Of a stretch of DNA of 16,430 nucleotides, positions 6,976-14,905 are shown piece after piece. Position numbers and translations under genes: made by a program. Source of the DNA: Nitrospirota bacterium (GTDB lineage: Bacteria; JACPQY01); contig JACPAV010000060.1 of assembly GCA_016180645.1 (NCBI GenBank), positions 1-16,430 of the forward strand. The letters run 5' to 3'. The stretch's first letter is position 1; each line of letters begins with the position of its first letter. The notes beneath the pieces are model-generated. The model did no database searches. It saw nothing but the letters and a program-made list of their open reading frames with translations, and was not told the origin of the DNA.

Positions 6976-9449
6976 AATACATCCGTTCTCTTGGAACAAT
7001 CGTTTTCGCCGGCTCGATCCTCGCGTGCGAAGTGAGCGGGACCGGGACCGGAACCACAGTATCGAAGGAACCGAGCGAGAATGAACAGACGGCTCAAGCC
7101 GTCGCCTCCGTTGCGGATACCACCCAGACTCTGAACGAAACGGTGGAGACGGTTCAGACCGTCACCGAACTGACCTCCACGGTGGAGAGCTTGAGCGAGA
7201 CCGGCTCAACACTCCAATCGGCCTCCTCGGCCGGATCGGCGACCTCAACGACCTCCACCCTTGGCGGAATCCGCGGCGCTCCGGCGCGTGCCGATGCCGC
7301 GGCCACCGAAACGCCCGATTTCGGCAAGTGTGATGCGACCCCCACCGACGCCGCACCACTCCCGTGCCACTGCATCTACAAAACCCCCGAGAAATTCGGG
7401 CTGGACCAGGATGCCAAGTGCGCGGAACACGTCCCGGGCGCCGCCAAGGCCGTCGTGGCCACCGTGCGCATCAAGACTACCGACGAGGCCGACATCTACA
7501 AAATCACGATCAAGGCCGTTGTACCCGCCAAGGCCGACCTGCCGGCGGACGTCAAGAAGCATTGCGTCGTGGCGGGGACGGAGATGACCTGCTCGGCGGA
7601 TACCGTTGTCGTGAAACGTTGCAAGGACGACGGAGTCACCTGCTTCTTTGTGCCCGCCCCGGCGATTCCCGAGGGCAGTGTGGTGTTCATCAACCGTCGA
7701 TTCGAGCTTCCGGATGATTACAAGGCCCCGGAGGATTTCAAGGATCAGACCGCGGTCACCACATGGCTCAAGGCCATCCTTGAAGGCTGGAACACGGCGA
7801 AGAATGACGACGAGCGCCGCGCCTTCATCAAGCGCTTCCTGATCGTGGACAACGGCTGGGTCACCGAGATCAAGAGAGTTCAGTGCGAACCGGGAAATGA
7901 GAAACAGAAACCCGGCGAGCCGTGGTGCCCGGATTTCCGCCCGCCCGCGGAAGGGAAGGACGGCGCCCAAGCGCCGCATCCGGTAAAAGAGAGCGGAATG
8001 CGGTTCATCTCGCGGCAAGTGCCCCCGCCGGTCCTCCCCGGCGAGACGCCCTCCGCAGAGCCGGCCAATCTTGGCCACTACGAAGTGGATTTCCGGATGA
8101 TCGATTTGAAATTCAGAATGCCGGGCGAGCAGCAGCCCCGCAAGACGCAGGCGTTTCGTGTTGCGCTGGAGAAGCCCGGCGAGGCATGCACACCGGTCGA
8201 CCTCAAAGGCCAGCCTCTCTCCGGAGCGCCCAGCGGACGGCTGATCACCGCCACGCACGCGGCCATCGAGGCGCACGGCGGATACGAGAACGGCGGTCGA
8301 AAGGCGTGCCGTGCCGTGGAGAAAGTAAAACTCGAATCCGGCAAGGTCGTCACGCCGACGAGTTGGGTGAGCCAGGAGTTCGCGCGACTCCAGATTCTGC
8401 CGGTCCCGCCGCCCGACAAGGCCCCGGCGCGATATCCCGTAACGCGCGAGGAAAAAGGGAAGCACTACCTCGTGGTCGATCCGCCCGAGAAGGTGCAAAA
8501 AGAGCGCGAGGAGAAGGTCGGGACGGTTGCCGACAAGGATCGGCGGCCCGGCGCGGGTGGAACCACGGCCACGGGAACCGATACGAACCGACTCCGCGGA
8601 GTCGAGGATCGAGCGACGGGTGAAGGGGTCGCCGCGGTTGCCAAGGCCCAATCGGACCGGTGCCCCGGCCACGGCGAGGGAATCACCAACGTCACCATCA
8701 AGTTCAATGACGGCCGCATCGACGAGAGGGTCCATCGTTACCTGAAAGAAGAGGGCGTCTGCCAGCCCACTCCGCTCGACGAGGATGGAAATCCGATTCC
8801 TGTAGAGGAGGATGAGAAGGGGAATCTCAAGATTAAGATCAAGGACAAGAAAGGTCAGGACTTGGACGTGTCCGTCGAGAATCCCGAATCCCCATCGAAG
8901 ACCATCAAGATCAGCGCCGGGTTCGTTTCAGGCTACATCAACCTCCACGAGGCGGACGAAAATGGCGTCATCGGCGAAGGGACACTGAACGTCACCGTTC
9001 CGGGAACGAGCGTCGAGGTCAGCCTAACGATGACCGAGGCCGGATGGCAGCATGTGCAAGGGAAGGCCACGATCAAGAGCGGAAAGAACGGCACGAAGAC
9101 CATGCTTTTCTGGCAGGATCGCACTGAGAGTGGCGCGTTGATCAAGTTCAAGCTGGTTGCGTCGGGCGAAATCACCGTCGCCGAAAGCGCGGAAGCCCAA
9201 GCCGAAGCCGCCTCAGCTGAAGGATCGCTGGACATGACAGTTCCCTCCGATTCGTCCAATGCCTGCGAGGAGGTGGGACAGGGAAGCCTCAACGAAGCCG
9301 GCACGGGGTATTCCCTGACGGTTTACGAAGACACGAGCACCCTGATCAGGATCGGAAACAACACGGTGAATGTTCCTGTCGGCTGCGCGGGCGGAGGAAC
9401 GCCGGCGACGACAACGGCCGACACCGTCTCCGCGGCAACGAAAGGCTAG
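6972..9449 (+). CDS. Large lipoprotein of unknown function with N-terminal coiled-coil-like segment
   Basis: The 825-aa product starts at ATG 6972, with AGAAAGGGG just upstream and an immediate signal peptide ending SILAC (lipid Cys 19). Residues about 37-82 are Thr/Glu/Val-rich with hydrophobic residues at helical spacing, suggestive of a coiled-coil or stalk. GGIRGAP (98-104) is a single copy of the tetrapeptide found repeated in the two other lipoproteins. The centre (about 115-480) has scattered cysteines (for example C120, C132, C134, C150) and charged segments, and a Lys/Asp-rich linker follows. The C-terminal third (about 640-800) looks like beta sandwich (NLHEADENGVIGEGTLNVTV...) with two cysteines. 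The tail is Thr/Ala-rich. I do not recognise the family. It is the last gene before a strong terminator, probably outer-membrane-anchored. Confidence 0.82.
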   Translation: MKYIRSLGTIVFAGSILACEVSGTGTGTTVSKEPSENEQTAQAVASVADTTQTLNETVETVQTVTELTSTVESLSETGSTLQSASSAGSATSTTSTLGGIRGAPARADAAATETPDFGKCDATPTDAAPLPCHCIYKTPEKFGLDQDAKCAEHVPGAAKAVVATVRIKTTDEADIYKITIKAVVPAKADLPADVKKHCVVAGTEMTCSADTVVVKRCKDDGVTCFFVPAPAIPEGSVVFINRRFELPDDYKAPEDFKDQTAVTTWLKAILEGWNTAKNDDERRAFIKRFLIVDNGWVTEIKRVQCEPGNEKQKPGEPWCPDFRPPAEGKDGAQAPHPVKESGMRFISRQVPPPVLPGETPSAEPANLGHYEVDFRMIDLKFRMPGEQQPRKTQAFRVALEKPGEACTPVDLKGQPLSGAPSGRLITATHAAIEAHGGYENGGRKACRAVEKVKLESGKVVTPTSWVSQEFARLQILPVPPPDKAPARYPVTREEKGKHYLVVDPPEKVQKEREEKVGTVADKDRRPGAGGTTATGTDTNRLRGVEDRATGEGVAAVAKAQSDRCPGHGEGITNVTIKFNDGRIDERVHRYLKEEGVCQPTPLDEDGNPIPVEEDEKGNLKIKIKDKKGQDLDVSVENPESPSKTIKISAGFVSGYINLHEADENGVIGEGTLNVTVPGTSVEVSLTMTEAGWQHVQGKATIKSGKNGTKTMLFWQDRTESGALIKFKLVASGEITVAESAEAQAEAASAEGSLDMTVPSDSSNACEEVGQGSLNEAGTGYSLTVYEDTSTLIRIGNNTVNVPVGCAGGGTPATTTADTVSAATKG

Positions 9450-9484
9450 CCGGAAAGCAAGTCAGGTCCTCCTTCTACGATTGC

Positions 9485-9524
9485 GCCCTCCATCCGCTGA
9501 TGTGGCGGATGGGGGGCTTTTTTT
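9485..9524 (+). terminator. Rho-independent terminator of the 825-aa lipoprotein gene
   Basis: A 13-bp stem with one G-T pair (9485-9497 with 9505-9517) and a 7-nt loop is followed directly by seven T (9518-9524). It lies 35 bp after the stop codon. Confidence 0.92.
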
Positions 9525-9532
9525 CGGGGGGT

Positions 9533-9553
9533 TCAGCCGTCAGCGATCAGCCT
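9533..9553. repeat. Heptamer tandem repeat, three units
   Basis: TCAGCCG, TCAGCGA and TCAGCCT follow one another without a break between the terminator and the 21-bp inverted repeat. The unit length matches the other heptamer tracts in this window; this is the one copy that is not within a gene. Confidence 0.65.
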
Positions 9554-9554
9554 T

Positions 9555-9604
9555 CTATCTAGGCTAAGCCTCTATAGCGGACCATAGAGGCTTAGCCTAG
9601 ATAG
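9555..9604. repeat. Perfect 21-bp inverted repeat overlapping the 3' end of the diiron gene
   Basis: The arms 9555-9575 and 9584-9604 are exact reverse complements, separated by the 8-nt loop AGCGGACC. The right arm contains the last codons (Tyr-Leu-Gly-stop) of the minus-strand diiron gene. No T tract follows on either strand, so it is not a classical terminator, although it could act as an mRNA 3'-end hairpin. Confidence 0.9.
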
Positions 9605-10764
9605 GGGATCCCAAAAACATCTTCTCCGAAGACTTCCTTCTCGATCGCCAGGATATCGGGGCGAATCTCGCCCTCGTGAAGCTCGGTATAGTCCCGGTAG
9701 CCCGTGAATTTTTCCGGCTCGAACGCCCGAACGCAACTGTTGAAAAAGAGATTCAGAATGGCGAGGAACTCTTCGCGCGGTCGGAGCAGCGGCATACCGG
9801 AATTCTCGGCCAGCCGGGTGGCCTTCGCCACGAATCGACCGAAGAAGCCGAAGCAGTCCATCCCGACCGCCTCGAACGCGTCCTTGTAGTCCCAAATGAG
9901 TTTGGCGGCGGGCAGAAGGAGAAGCTCCCGGGCGAGCCTGTCGCGCCGACTGTTCGTCACCTCCTCCGGGACGTTCCCAGCCTCGTAGTAGTTCTTCGGG
10001 AACCCCACGTGTCGCGATTCATCGAGGTGAAAGACCGGGAGGATGTGGCGCAGTCCGGGGAAATCGGCAAACTGGGCGAAGAGCGACGTGGCGAAGCTCT
10101 CGAGCACCACGTTCATGCCGTAGAGCTTCAGGTACGGGCGCGCCTGCGCAATTTTTTCGAATGTGATGAAGGCGGAATCGTGGAGGGGCACGCTGTGGCC
10201 CAGCGTCCGGACCATCGCGCGGAGGACGATGAAGTGCTTCGCTTCCTCCATCACCTGCATGGCCATCCCCATCTTGGAGCCGGTGCCGGTGACCACCGGA
10301 AGAAGGGTCGAACTCGTGTAGAGCGCATACGCCTCTCCGTGCGCGATGAGCGACATCAGTTTGCAGACCGCTTCCCGCTGCTCCGGGGAAAAGGCTTCCT
10401 CGAATTCGCGGCGGACGTCCTCCGAAGTGGCGCGTTCCATCAGCTCGTCCGTTTCGCCCTTCTGGGCGTCGGGGTCCACGCCCAGCTTTTCCACCTCGGT
10501 CGCATCGTGAAATCCGAGGTACGGGGCCTGAACCTCCGCCTTCCAGATCTTGCGGAGGGCTTTTTCATAGACTTTGCGGGTGAGCTCTTCCATGTCGCCC
10601 CCTCGAAACGCGTGCGCACGGTCGTCGTAGTCGTTGGCCTGAGTTCTTTCCAGCTTCCGCCTCCAGCGGGGCTCGACCCAATTGTACGCCGCCGCCGCCA
10701 AGGGTCCCCCGTGGCAGAACGCCGCCCAGGTCGCTTTCTGACGCATCGCCGCCATCGTGTTCAT
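9592..10764 (-). CDS. Ferritin-like diiron carboxylate protein (paralogue 1)
   Basis: The 390-aa product has the ligand pattern of a four-helix-bundle diiron enzyme: E144 in HGEAYALY, E174-x2-H177 in MEEAKH, E222 in VLES and E249-x2-H252 in DESRH. A further His (246) three residues before E249 is also conserved in the paralogue at 14968. This E/ExxH/E/ExxH set is shared by ribonucleotide reductase R2-like and AurF-type oxygenases, which use O2 to oxidise organic substrates; which reaction applies here cannot be told. There is no signal peptide, so it should be cytoplasmic. The start at 10764 has a GGAGGT site upstream and overlaps the TetR stop as ATGA, implying translational coupling. It is close to the 14968 protein throughout (for example MAMQVMEEAKHF identical). 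Its stop codon lies in the 21-bp inverted repeat. Confidence 0.85.
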   Translation of the reverse strand: MNTMAAMRQKATWAAFCHGGPLAAAAYNWVEPRWRRKLERTQANDYDDRAHAFRGGDMEELTRKVYEKALRKIWKAEVQAPYLGFHDATEVEKLGVDPDAQKGETDELMERATSEDVRREFEEAFSPEQREAVCKLMSLIAHGEAYALYTSSTLLPVVTGTGSKMGMAMQVMEEAKHFIVLRAMVRTLGHSVPLHDSAFITFEKIAQARPYLKLYGMNVVLESFATSLFAQFADFPGLRHILPVFHLDESRHVGFPKNYYEAGNVPEEVTNSRRDRLARELLLLPAAKLIWDYKDAFEAVGMDCFGFFGRFVAKATRLAENSGMPLLRPREEFLAILNLFFNSCVRAFEPEKFTGYRDYTELHEGEIRPDILAIEKEVFGEDVFGIPYLG

Positions 10765-11396
10765 GGTTTCACCTCCCCTGAGGGATTTCCCCCAAGAATC
10801 TTCACGAGGACCTTCTTGAAATCTTCAAACGCGCGATCGCCCCGGCCGGGATCGGCCGAGAACAGGGCGTGACCGCAGAAACCGATCAGCGCGGCCATGA
10901 CGATATCTGCAAAGCTCTCTGCGCTCATATCGAGCTGGTTCTGAAGCGGGCCCAAGACCGTTCGAATGCCTCCGACCAGGAGCGCCCGTTGTTCCTCGAT
11001 GGAGTGGACCACCCTGCGCTTCAAAGTTTTCCGTGTCATCGATCGGGCGGCCAAGTCCATGAACACCGGTAGGAGCGGCTGCGCCTTTTTCAGGAGCTTC
11101 CACAATTCGTCGAACGCCCACAGGGCCTGCTGAACCGAGGGACCGAGCTGCGACGTGGCGCCCTCCACGCGATCGGAAATCTTGCGAAAGAGCAGGGATT
11201 GCACCTCCAGCAGAAGCTGCTCCTTGGATTTGAAATGGTAGTGCAGCAGACCTTTTGAGACGCCGGCTTCGCGCGCGATGTCGTCCATGGACGTGGACTG
11301 AAACCCGTTTCGATTGAAGCAGGTGAGCGCGGCTTCGAGGATGGCCTGCATCGAAGCGGCCCGGCGCTCCGCGTGGCTTCGACGCGGATGCGCCAT
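10761..11396 (-). CDS. TetR/AcrR-family transcriptional repressor
   Basis: The N-terminal helix-turn-helix is typical: AILEAALTCFNRNGFQSTSMDDIAREAGVSKG, then LLHYHFKSKEQLL. The C-terminal ligand-binding half is helical, with LWKLLKKAQPLLPVFMDLAARSM. ATG 11396 was chosen because it puts the usual short basic leader before the helix-turn-helix; upstream in-frame starts at 11456, 11462, 11465 and GTG 11492 are also possible, and none has a strong ribosome-binding site. It is cotranscribed with the diiron gene (ATGA overlap) and divergent from the TonB receptor, so it probably controls both directions and itself in response to a small hydrophobic ligand (inference from the family). Confidence 0.9.
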   Translation of the reverse strand: MAHPRRSHAERRAASMQAILEAALTCFNRNGFQSTSMDDIAREAGVSKGLLHYHFKSKEQLLLEVQSLLFRKISDRVEGATSQLGPSVQQALWAFDELWKLLKKAQPLLPVFMDLAARSMTRKTLKRRVVHSIEEQRALLVGGIRTVLGPLQNQLDMSAESFADIVMAALIGFCGHALFSADPGRGDRAFEDFKKVLVKILGGNPSGEVKP

Positions 11397-11533
11397 CGCC
11401 CGCTGCGATCGGCCTCCCGCCCTCCGTGGGAAGATTGGTGTTACGCTTGCTTGCATAGTCATCATACTGGCACTTGCCCCAGGTCGGCTCACCTTCCTGG
11501 CTCGCCCTGATCAGGCAAGTACCGCACCATCCT

Positions 11534-11551
11534 TGGCTGGCTAGCCAGTCA
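11534..11551. promoter_or_regulatory. Candidate TetR operator palindrome
   Basis: CTGGCTAGCCAG (11537-11548) is a perfect 12-bp palindrome that extends to 18 bp with one mismatched pair. It lies in the divergent region between the tetR gene and the receptor gene, where an autoregulatory TetR site is expected. A second, 10-bp palindrome CCTGATCAGG lies at 11506-11515. Confidence 0.45.
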
Positions 11552-11657
11552 GTATTACATCCTACGGAAACCATGTGGACCTGTCAAGTCCCCATTAGTT
11601 TCCCGGCCGGCTCATCGATTTTTTGGGTGGGGACGGGTATGCTCCGCAGCCGGCGGG

Positions 11658-13925
11658 ATGATGACGATGAGGATGAGCACATGGGCGATGAGTCTCTTGC
11701 TTCTCGTGGCGATGGCATCTATCGCTCGAGGCGACGAGAGGACGCCGTTGGCAGGGCGCCTCCTCGAAAAGGGCACCCGCCGTCCTATCGAGGGAGGAAC
11801 AGTGATGGTGCTTGAGACCTCCGAATTTGCTCTCACGGATCGCTCGGGGAACTTCATCCTAGCCACTCCAAACACACTTCCCCTCACATTCAAGATCCTC
11901 GCCCCCGGATACAAACCCTTTGAGGAAAAAATCGATTCTTGGCTGGACGGACGACGGGTGACGGACGACGGACGACGTTTTTTCTACCTCGATCCCGAAG
12001 TCGTCTCCTCTCTCGAAGTGCTCGTGGAGGCCGAGGCCGAGCGGCGGGAAACGGCCCGGAGAGTCATCACCCGGCAGGAGGTGCAGAAAGCGGCCGGAAC
12101 CGGGGGGGACGCCATCAAGGTGGTGCAAGACATGCCGGGGGTGGCCCGCACCCCTTTTTCGGGGGGGGGGTTGATCGTTCGCGGTTCGGCCCTCGAAGAC
12201 ACCGGCGTCTACATGGACGGCCACGAGATCCCGCTCCTCTTCCATTTCGGCGGCCTCACGAGTACGTTCAACTCCGATCTCATCCGCGACCTCCGCTTCT
12301 ACCCAGGCGTCTACTCCGTGAGGTACGGCCATGAGATGGGCGGCATTGTCGACATCCGGTCGCGCGCCGGGGACGCCACCGGCACACATGGGTACGTGGA
12401 CGCCGACTTCTACGATGCGGGCACTCTTTTGGAGGGACCCGTCAAGAATTTCTCGTACACTGCGTCCCTCCGACGGAGCTACGCGGATGCCATCATCAAA
12501 GCGGCCGTCCCGGAGGATGTCGTCCGATTCACCCTCGCTCCCCGCTACTATGATTACGAGGCTTCCGTCGGGGGTCGATTCCTCCCGCGCATGTCCGGGT
12601 CACTCATGGCGTTCGGATCGGACGACAAGATGGCCCTCGTGCTCGAGGAACCGCCGGGTCGAGAAGTGGAGTTTTCGGGTAATTTCAATTCCAACCTGTA
12701 TTTCCATCGCCTGCTCGCGAAATGGAGCTGGGATCTCGGGGCGAACCTTCGAAATGAATTCTCGACGGCCGCGGGTCCGGACCGCATCCTCTTCCGAATA
12801 GCCGAACTCAGCCATCTCAGCATCCGGATCTGGAACACTTCGCTAAGGGATGAGCTCTTCTACCAGCCCACTCCCTGGCTCACGCTCTACCCCGGGATCC
12901 ATTTCGTCTGGGGCAGAGGCAACTACGACGCGAGATTCCCCCGAATCCCGAGGGAGGACGACCCCGAGCATGCCTACGACCCGGTCTCGGTTCGCGACGC
13001 CGACGGCGTCCTCGCCGGCTCGGCGGTCTCGCCCTACCTAGAAGCCGTGATCCGACCGATCAGTCGGATCAGCCTGACCCCAGGGGTGCGATTGGACCGC
13101 TACACTATCCAAAATCAAACACCGATTTCCCCGCGGATGACCGCGCGATATCAGCTCTTGGAACCGCTCACGTTCAAGGTGGGCGCAGGCCTCGTTCACC
13201 AGCCCCCCGAACCGCAGGACGTGGCCGAGGGAATTGGCCAGCCGGAGCTGGGCGTCCAGCGCGCGGCCCAGTACACGGGCGGATTCGAGGTCGATCTCCC
13301 CCGAGGATGGAGCGGCGACATCCAGGGATTCTACAAAGACCTGTCGCTCCTCGTGGTCCGAAAGGCCGAATCCGACATTTCCAACTACGATCCTTCCGAT
13401 CTTGAAAACGGCGGCATCGGCCGCATCTACGGAAGCGAAGTGTACCTCTCATGGAAGAACCCCCGCGGATTCGCCTGGTGCAGCTACACGCTCTCACGGA
13501 GCGAACGACGCGACCACCCTGGAGAAGACTATCGATTCTTCAGCTTCGACCAGACTCACATCCTGACCGTGGTGGGCACGCTGAGCTTGACGGCGAAATG
13601 GGACCTCGGAGCGCGCTTCCGATACTCCACGGGCCGCCCGGAAACCCCGTTCATCGATTCGATCTACGACGCGGATCGCGACCGGTACATCCCGATCCCC
13701 GGGGAACTTTATTCCGTTCGAATCCCCGGGTTTCACCAGCTTGACGTGCGCGTCGACCGGCGCTGGAGATTCAATACGTGGATGCTGACAAGCTATCTCG
13801 ACATCCAGAATGTGTACGTGCAGAAGAACCCCGAGGGGTTTTCCTACAACTATGACTACAGCGAACGGCAGGCCGTGACGGGCATCCCCATCTTTCCGTC
13901 TTTCGGCCTTAGAGCGGAGTTCTGA
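11658..13925 (+). CDS. TonB-dependent outer-membrane receptor with N-terminal carboxypeptidase-regulatory-like domain
   Basis: The 755-aa product carries a signal peptide (MSLLLLVAMASIARG) and then an N-terminal beta-sandwich of the CarboxypepD-regulatory type (about 28-115, RTPLAGRLLEKGTRRPIEGGTV). A TonB-box-like LEVLVEAE follows, then a plug (about 135-235) with MPGVARTPFSGG, LIVRGS, VYMDGHEIPLLFHFGG and YGHEMGGIVDIRSR. The rest is a beta-barrel ending in Phe (GLRAEF), as outer-membrane barrels do. Such proteins import ligands using TonB energy; the ligand is unknown. The gene is divergent from tetR and followed within 22 bp by a lipoprotein gene. Oddities: a heptamer repeat encodes residues about 97-107, and tracts G7 (12102-12108) and G10 (12161-12170) lie in the plug-coding part. 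Several ATGs cluster at 11658-11675, so the exact start is open. Confidence 0.92.
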   Translation: MMTMRMSTWAMSLLLLVAMASIARGDERTPLAGRLLEKGTRRPIEGGTVMVLETSEFALTDRSGNFILATPNTLPLTFKILAPGYKPFEEKIDSWLDGRRVTDDGRRFFYLDPEVVSSLEVLVEAEAERRETARRVITRQEVQKAAGTGGDAIKVVQDMPGVARTPFSGGGLIVRGSALEDTGVYMDGHEIPLLFHFGGLTSTFNSDLIRDLRFYPGVYSVRYGHEMGGIVDIRSRAGDATGTHGYVDADFYDAGTLLEGPVKNFSYTASLRRSYADAIIKAAVPEDVVRFTLAPRYYDYEASVGGRFLPRMSGSLMAFGSDDKMALVLEEPPGREVEFSGNFNSNLYFHRLLAKWSWDLGANLRNEFSTAAGPDRILFRIAELSHLSIRIWNTSLRDELFYQPTPWLTLYPGIHFVWGRGNYDARFPRIPREDDPEHAYDPVSVRDADGVLAGSAVSPYLEAVIRPISRISLTPGVRLDRYTIQNQTPISPRMTARYQLLEPLTFKVGAGLVHQPPEPQDVAEGIGQPELGVQRAAQYTGGFEVDLPRGWSGDIQGFYKDLSLLVVRKAESDISNYDPSDLENGGIGRIYGSEVYLSWKNPRGFAWCSYTLSRSERRDHPGEDYRFFSFDQTHILTVVGTLSLTAKWDLGARFRYSTGRPETPFIDSIYDADRDRYIPIPGELYSVRIPGFHQLDVRVDRRWRFNTWMLTSYLDIQNVYVQKNPEGFSYNYDYSERQAVTGIPIFPSFGLRAEF
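11946..11977. repeat. Heptamer tandem repeat in the receptor coding sequence
   Basis: GACGGAC, GACGGGT, GACGGAC and GACGGAC, plus a partial GACG, run without a break. The frame encodes the charged stretch LDGRRVTDDGRRFF at the end of the N-terminal domain, just before the plug. Because 7 is not a multiple of 3, the repeat is read in shifting frames. Confidence 0.8.
12161..12170 (+). repeat. Poly-G tract (G10) in the receptor plug region
   Basis: Ten consecutive G follow CCCCTTTTTC and encode Ser-Gly-Gly-Gly of the plug motif. A one-base change would shift the frame early in the protein, so expression could be switched by slippage. No variation can be seen from one sequence. Confidence 0.7.
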
Positions 13926-13930
13926 TGAAC

Positions 13931-14022
13931 GTGAAGGGTGAAGAGTGATGGGTGAAGGAAGAGAAGGCCGGGGCGCCAAGGGTCGGATCCTGCACATCAC
14001 CCTTTACTCATCACTCATCACG
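13931..14022. repeat. Two inverted blocks of heptamer repeats at the start of the lipoprotein gene
   Basis: Block 1 (13931-13958) is GTGAAGG, GTGAAGA, GTGATGG, GTGAAGG. Block 2 (13995-14022) is CATCACC, CTTTACT, CATCACT, CATCACG, roughly the reverse complement of block 1. The two blocks could therefore fold as an imperfect hairpin around a GC-rich centre. Block 1 covers the probable ribosome-binding area and start codon; block 2 encodes part of the signal-peptide core. Confidence 0.8.
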
Positions 14023-14862
14023 GCCGTGCTGAGCACGGCCTGCGGCATCGACCAGGGAGAGCCCACGTTCGTCGACAAGCCGCGCATTCTCGCGATGAAG
14101 GCTGAACCGCCGGAGATCCAACGAGAGGGCGAGTCGCGGCTGAGTGCCTTGGTCGCCTTGCCGGACGATTTCGATCCATCCGCCCCGCCCCCCCTGCTCC
14201 TCTGGGGACTCTGCGAACTGACCGGAACCGTGACCGGGCAGAGCTGTGCCGATCCCGAATCCGCGAAGGTTTTGGGCGCCGGCGGCCCGGAGGAATCGAT
14301 CCCGATTGCGGACCCCACTCCACCCCCTCCGATCCTTTCCGGGGACGGCGAGAAGAATCATCAGGGGATCTCAGCGCCGCCGGAATTTTCCATGCAACCC
14401 CTGCCCGTTCCGGTGCCTTTCCTCATCGGTCTGTTCGCCAAGGCGGGAGACAGGGAGATGAAGGCTTTCAAGCGGTTCATCGTCAGCGGCTCCACGAACC
14501 CCAATCGGAATCCCGTGATCACGGACGTGATGATCGACGGCGCACCGCTGGCCGACCTTTCCGCCTTGGAGCCCGAAAGAGAGTACACACTGGAAGTCCA
14601 GGTTCCGGAGGATGCCGCTCAATCCTACGCGGATCTTTCGCCGACCGGGGGGGGGCGGGAGAAGACCGAGGATCTGTTCATCGCCTGGTTCAGCACCGCC
14701 GAGGGGCTCGAAAAGGATCGATCCTTCGGAGTACCGTACGAGAACAAGTGGCGTGCCCCTCGGAAGCCGCCGGAATCGGGAAAAGTGCGATTTTGGGTCG
14801 TCCTTCACGACAGTCGCGAGGGAGTTGACTGGAAGAGCTTCGACCTCACCTTCGCAGAATAA
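13948..14862 (+). CDS. Lipoprotein partner of the TonB receptor, function unknown
   Basis: The 304-aa product has a short polar N-terminus, hydrophobic core ILHITLYSSLITAVL and lipobox STAC (lipid Cys 32). It continues with KPRILAMKAEPPEIQ, a Pro-rich centre, and a C-terminal half with EDLFIAWFSTAEG and VRFWVVLHDSREGVDW. In my recollection this pattern matches lipoproteins often found beside outer-membrane receptors in Myxococcota and related bacteria, but the identity was not tested. It begins 22 bp after the receptor stop, so the two are one transcription unit, and the product likely sits at the outer membrane with the receptor. GTG 13945 is an alternative start. Oddities: the signal peptide is partly encoded by heptamer repeats, and a G9 tract (14647-14655) encodes Gly-Gly-Gly near residue 235. 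Confidence 0.82.
   Translation: MGEGREGRGAKGRILHITLYSSLITAVLSTACGIDQGEPTFVDKPRILAMKAEPPEIQREGESRLSALVALPDDFDPSAPPPLLLWGLCELTGTVTGQSCADPESAKVLGAGGPEESIPIADPTPPPPILSGDGEKNHQGISAPPEFSMQPLPVPVPFLIGLFAKAGDREMKAFKRFIVSGSTNPNRNPVITDVMIDGAPLADLSALEPEREYTLEVQVPEDAAQSYADLSPTGGGREKTEDLFIAWFSTAEGLEKDRSFGVPYENKWRAPRKPPESGKVRFWVVLHDSREGVDWKSFDLTFAE
14647..14655 (+). repeat. Poly-G tract (G9) in the partner lipoprotein gene
   Basis: Nine consecutive G encode three glycines in SPTGGGRE. This is the second long G tract in the receptor-lipoprotein operon and, like the G10 tract, a possible slippage site. Confidence 0.65.
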
Positions 14863-14905
14863 CTTCTCTTAATTACTTATATATCAATGCGAATGGCGTG
14901 GCACT

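Noticed and set aside
7245-8735. Long minus-strand open frame (496 codons) antisense to the 825-aa lipoprotein gene
   Set aside because: The plus-strand gene has a signal peptide, ribosome-binding site and terminator. The antisense product is Arg/Gly/Leu-rich with no recognisable domain, as expected for a shadow frame in GC-rich DNA.
9676-10872. Plus-strand open frame (398 codons) antisense to the first diiron gene
   Set aside because: The minus strand has all diiron ligands and a coupled start. The antisense frame is His/Arg-rich without family motifs.
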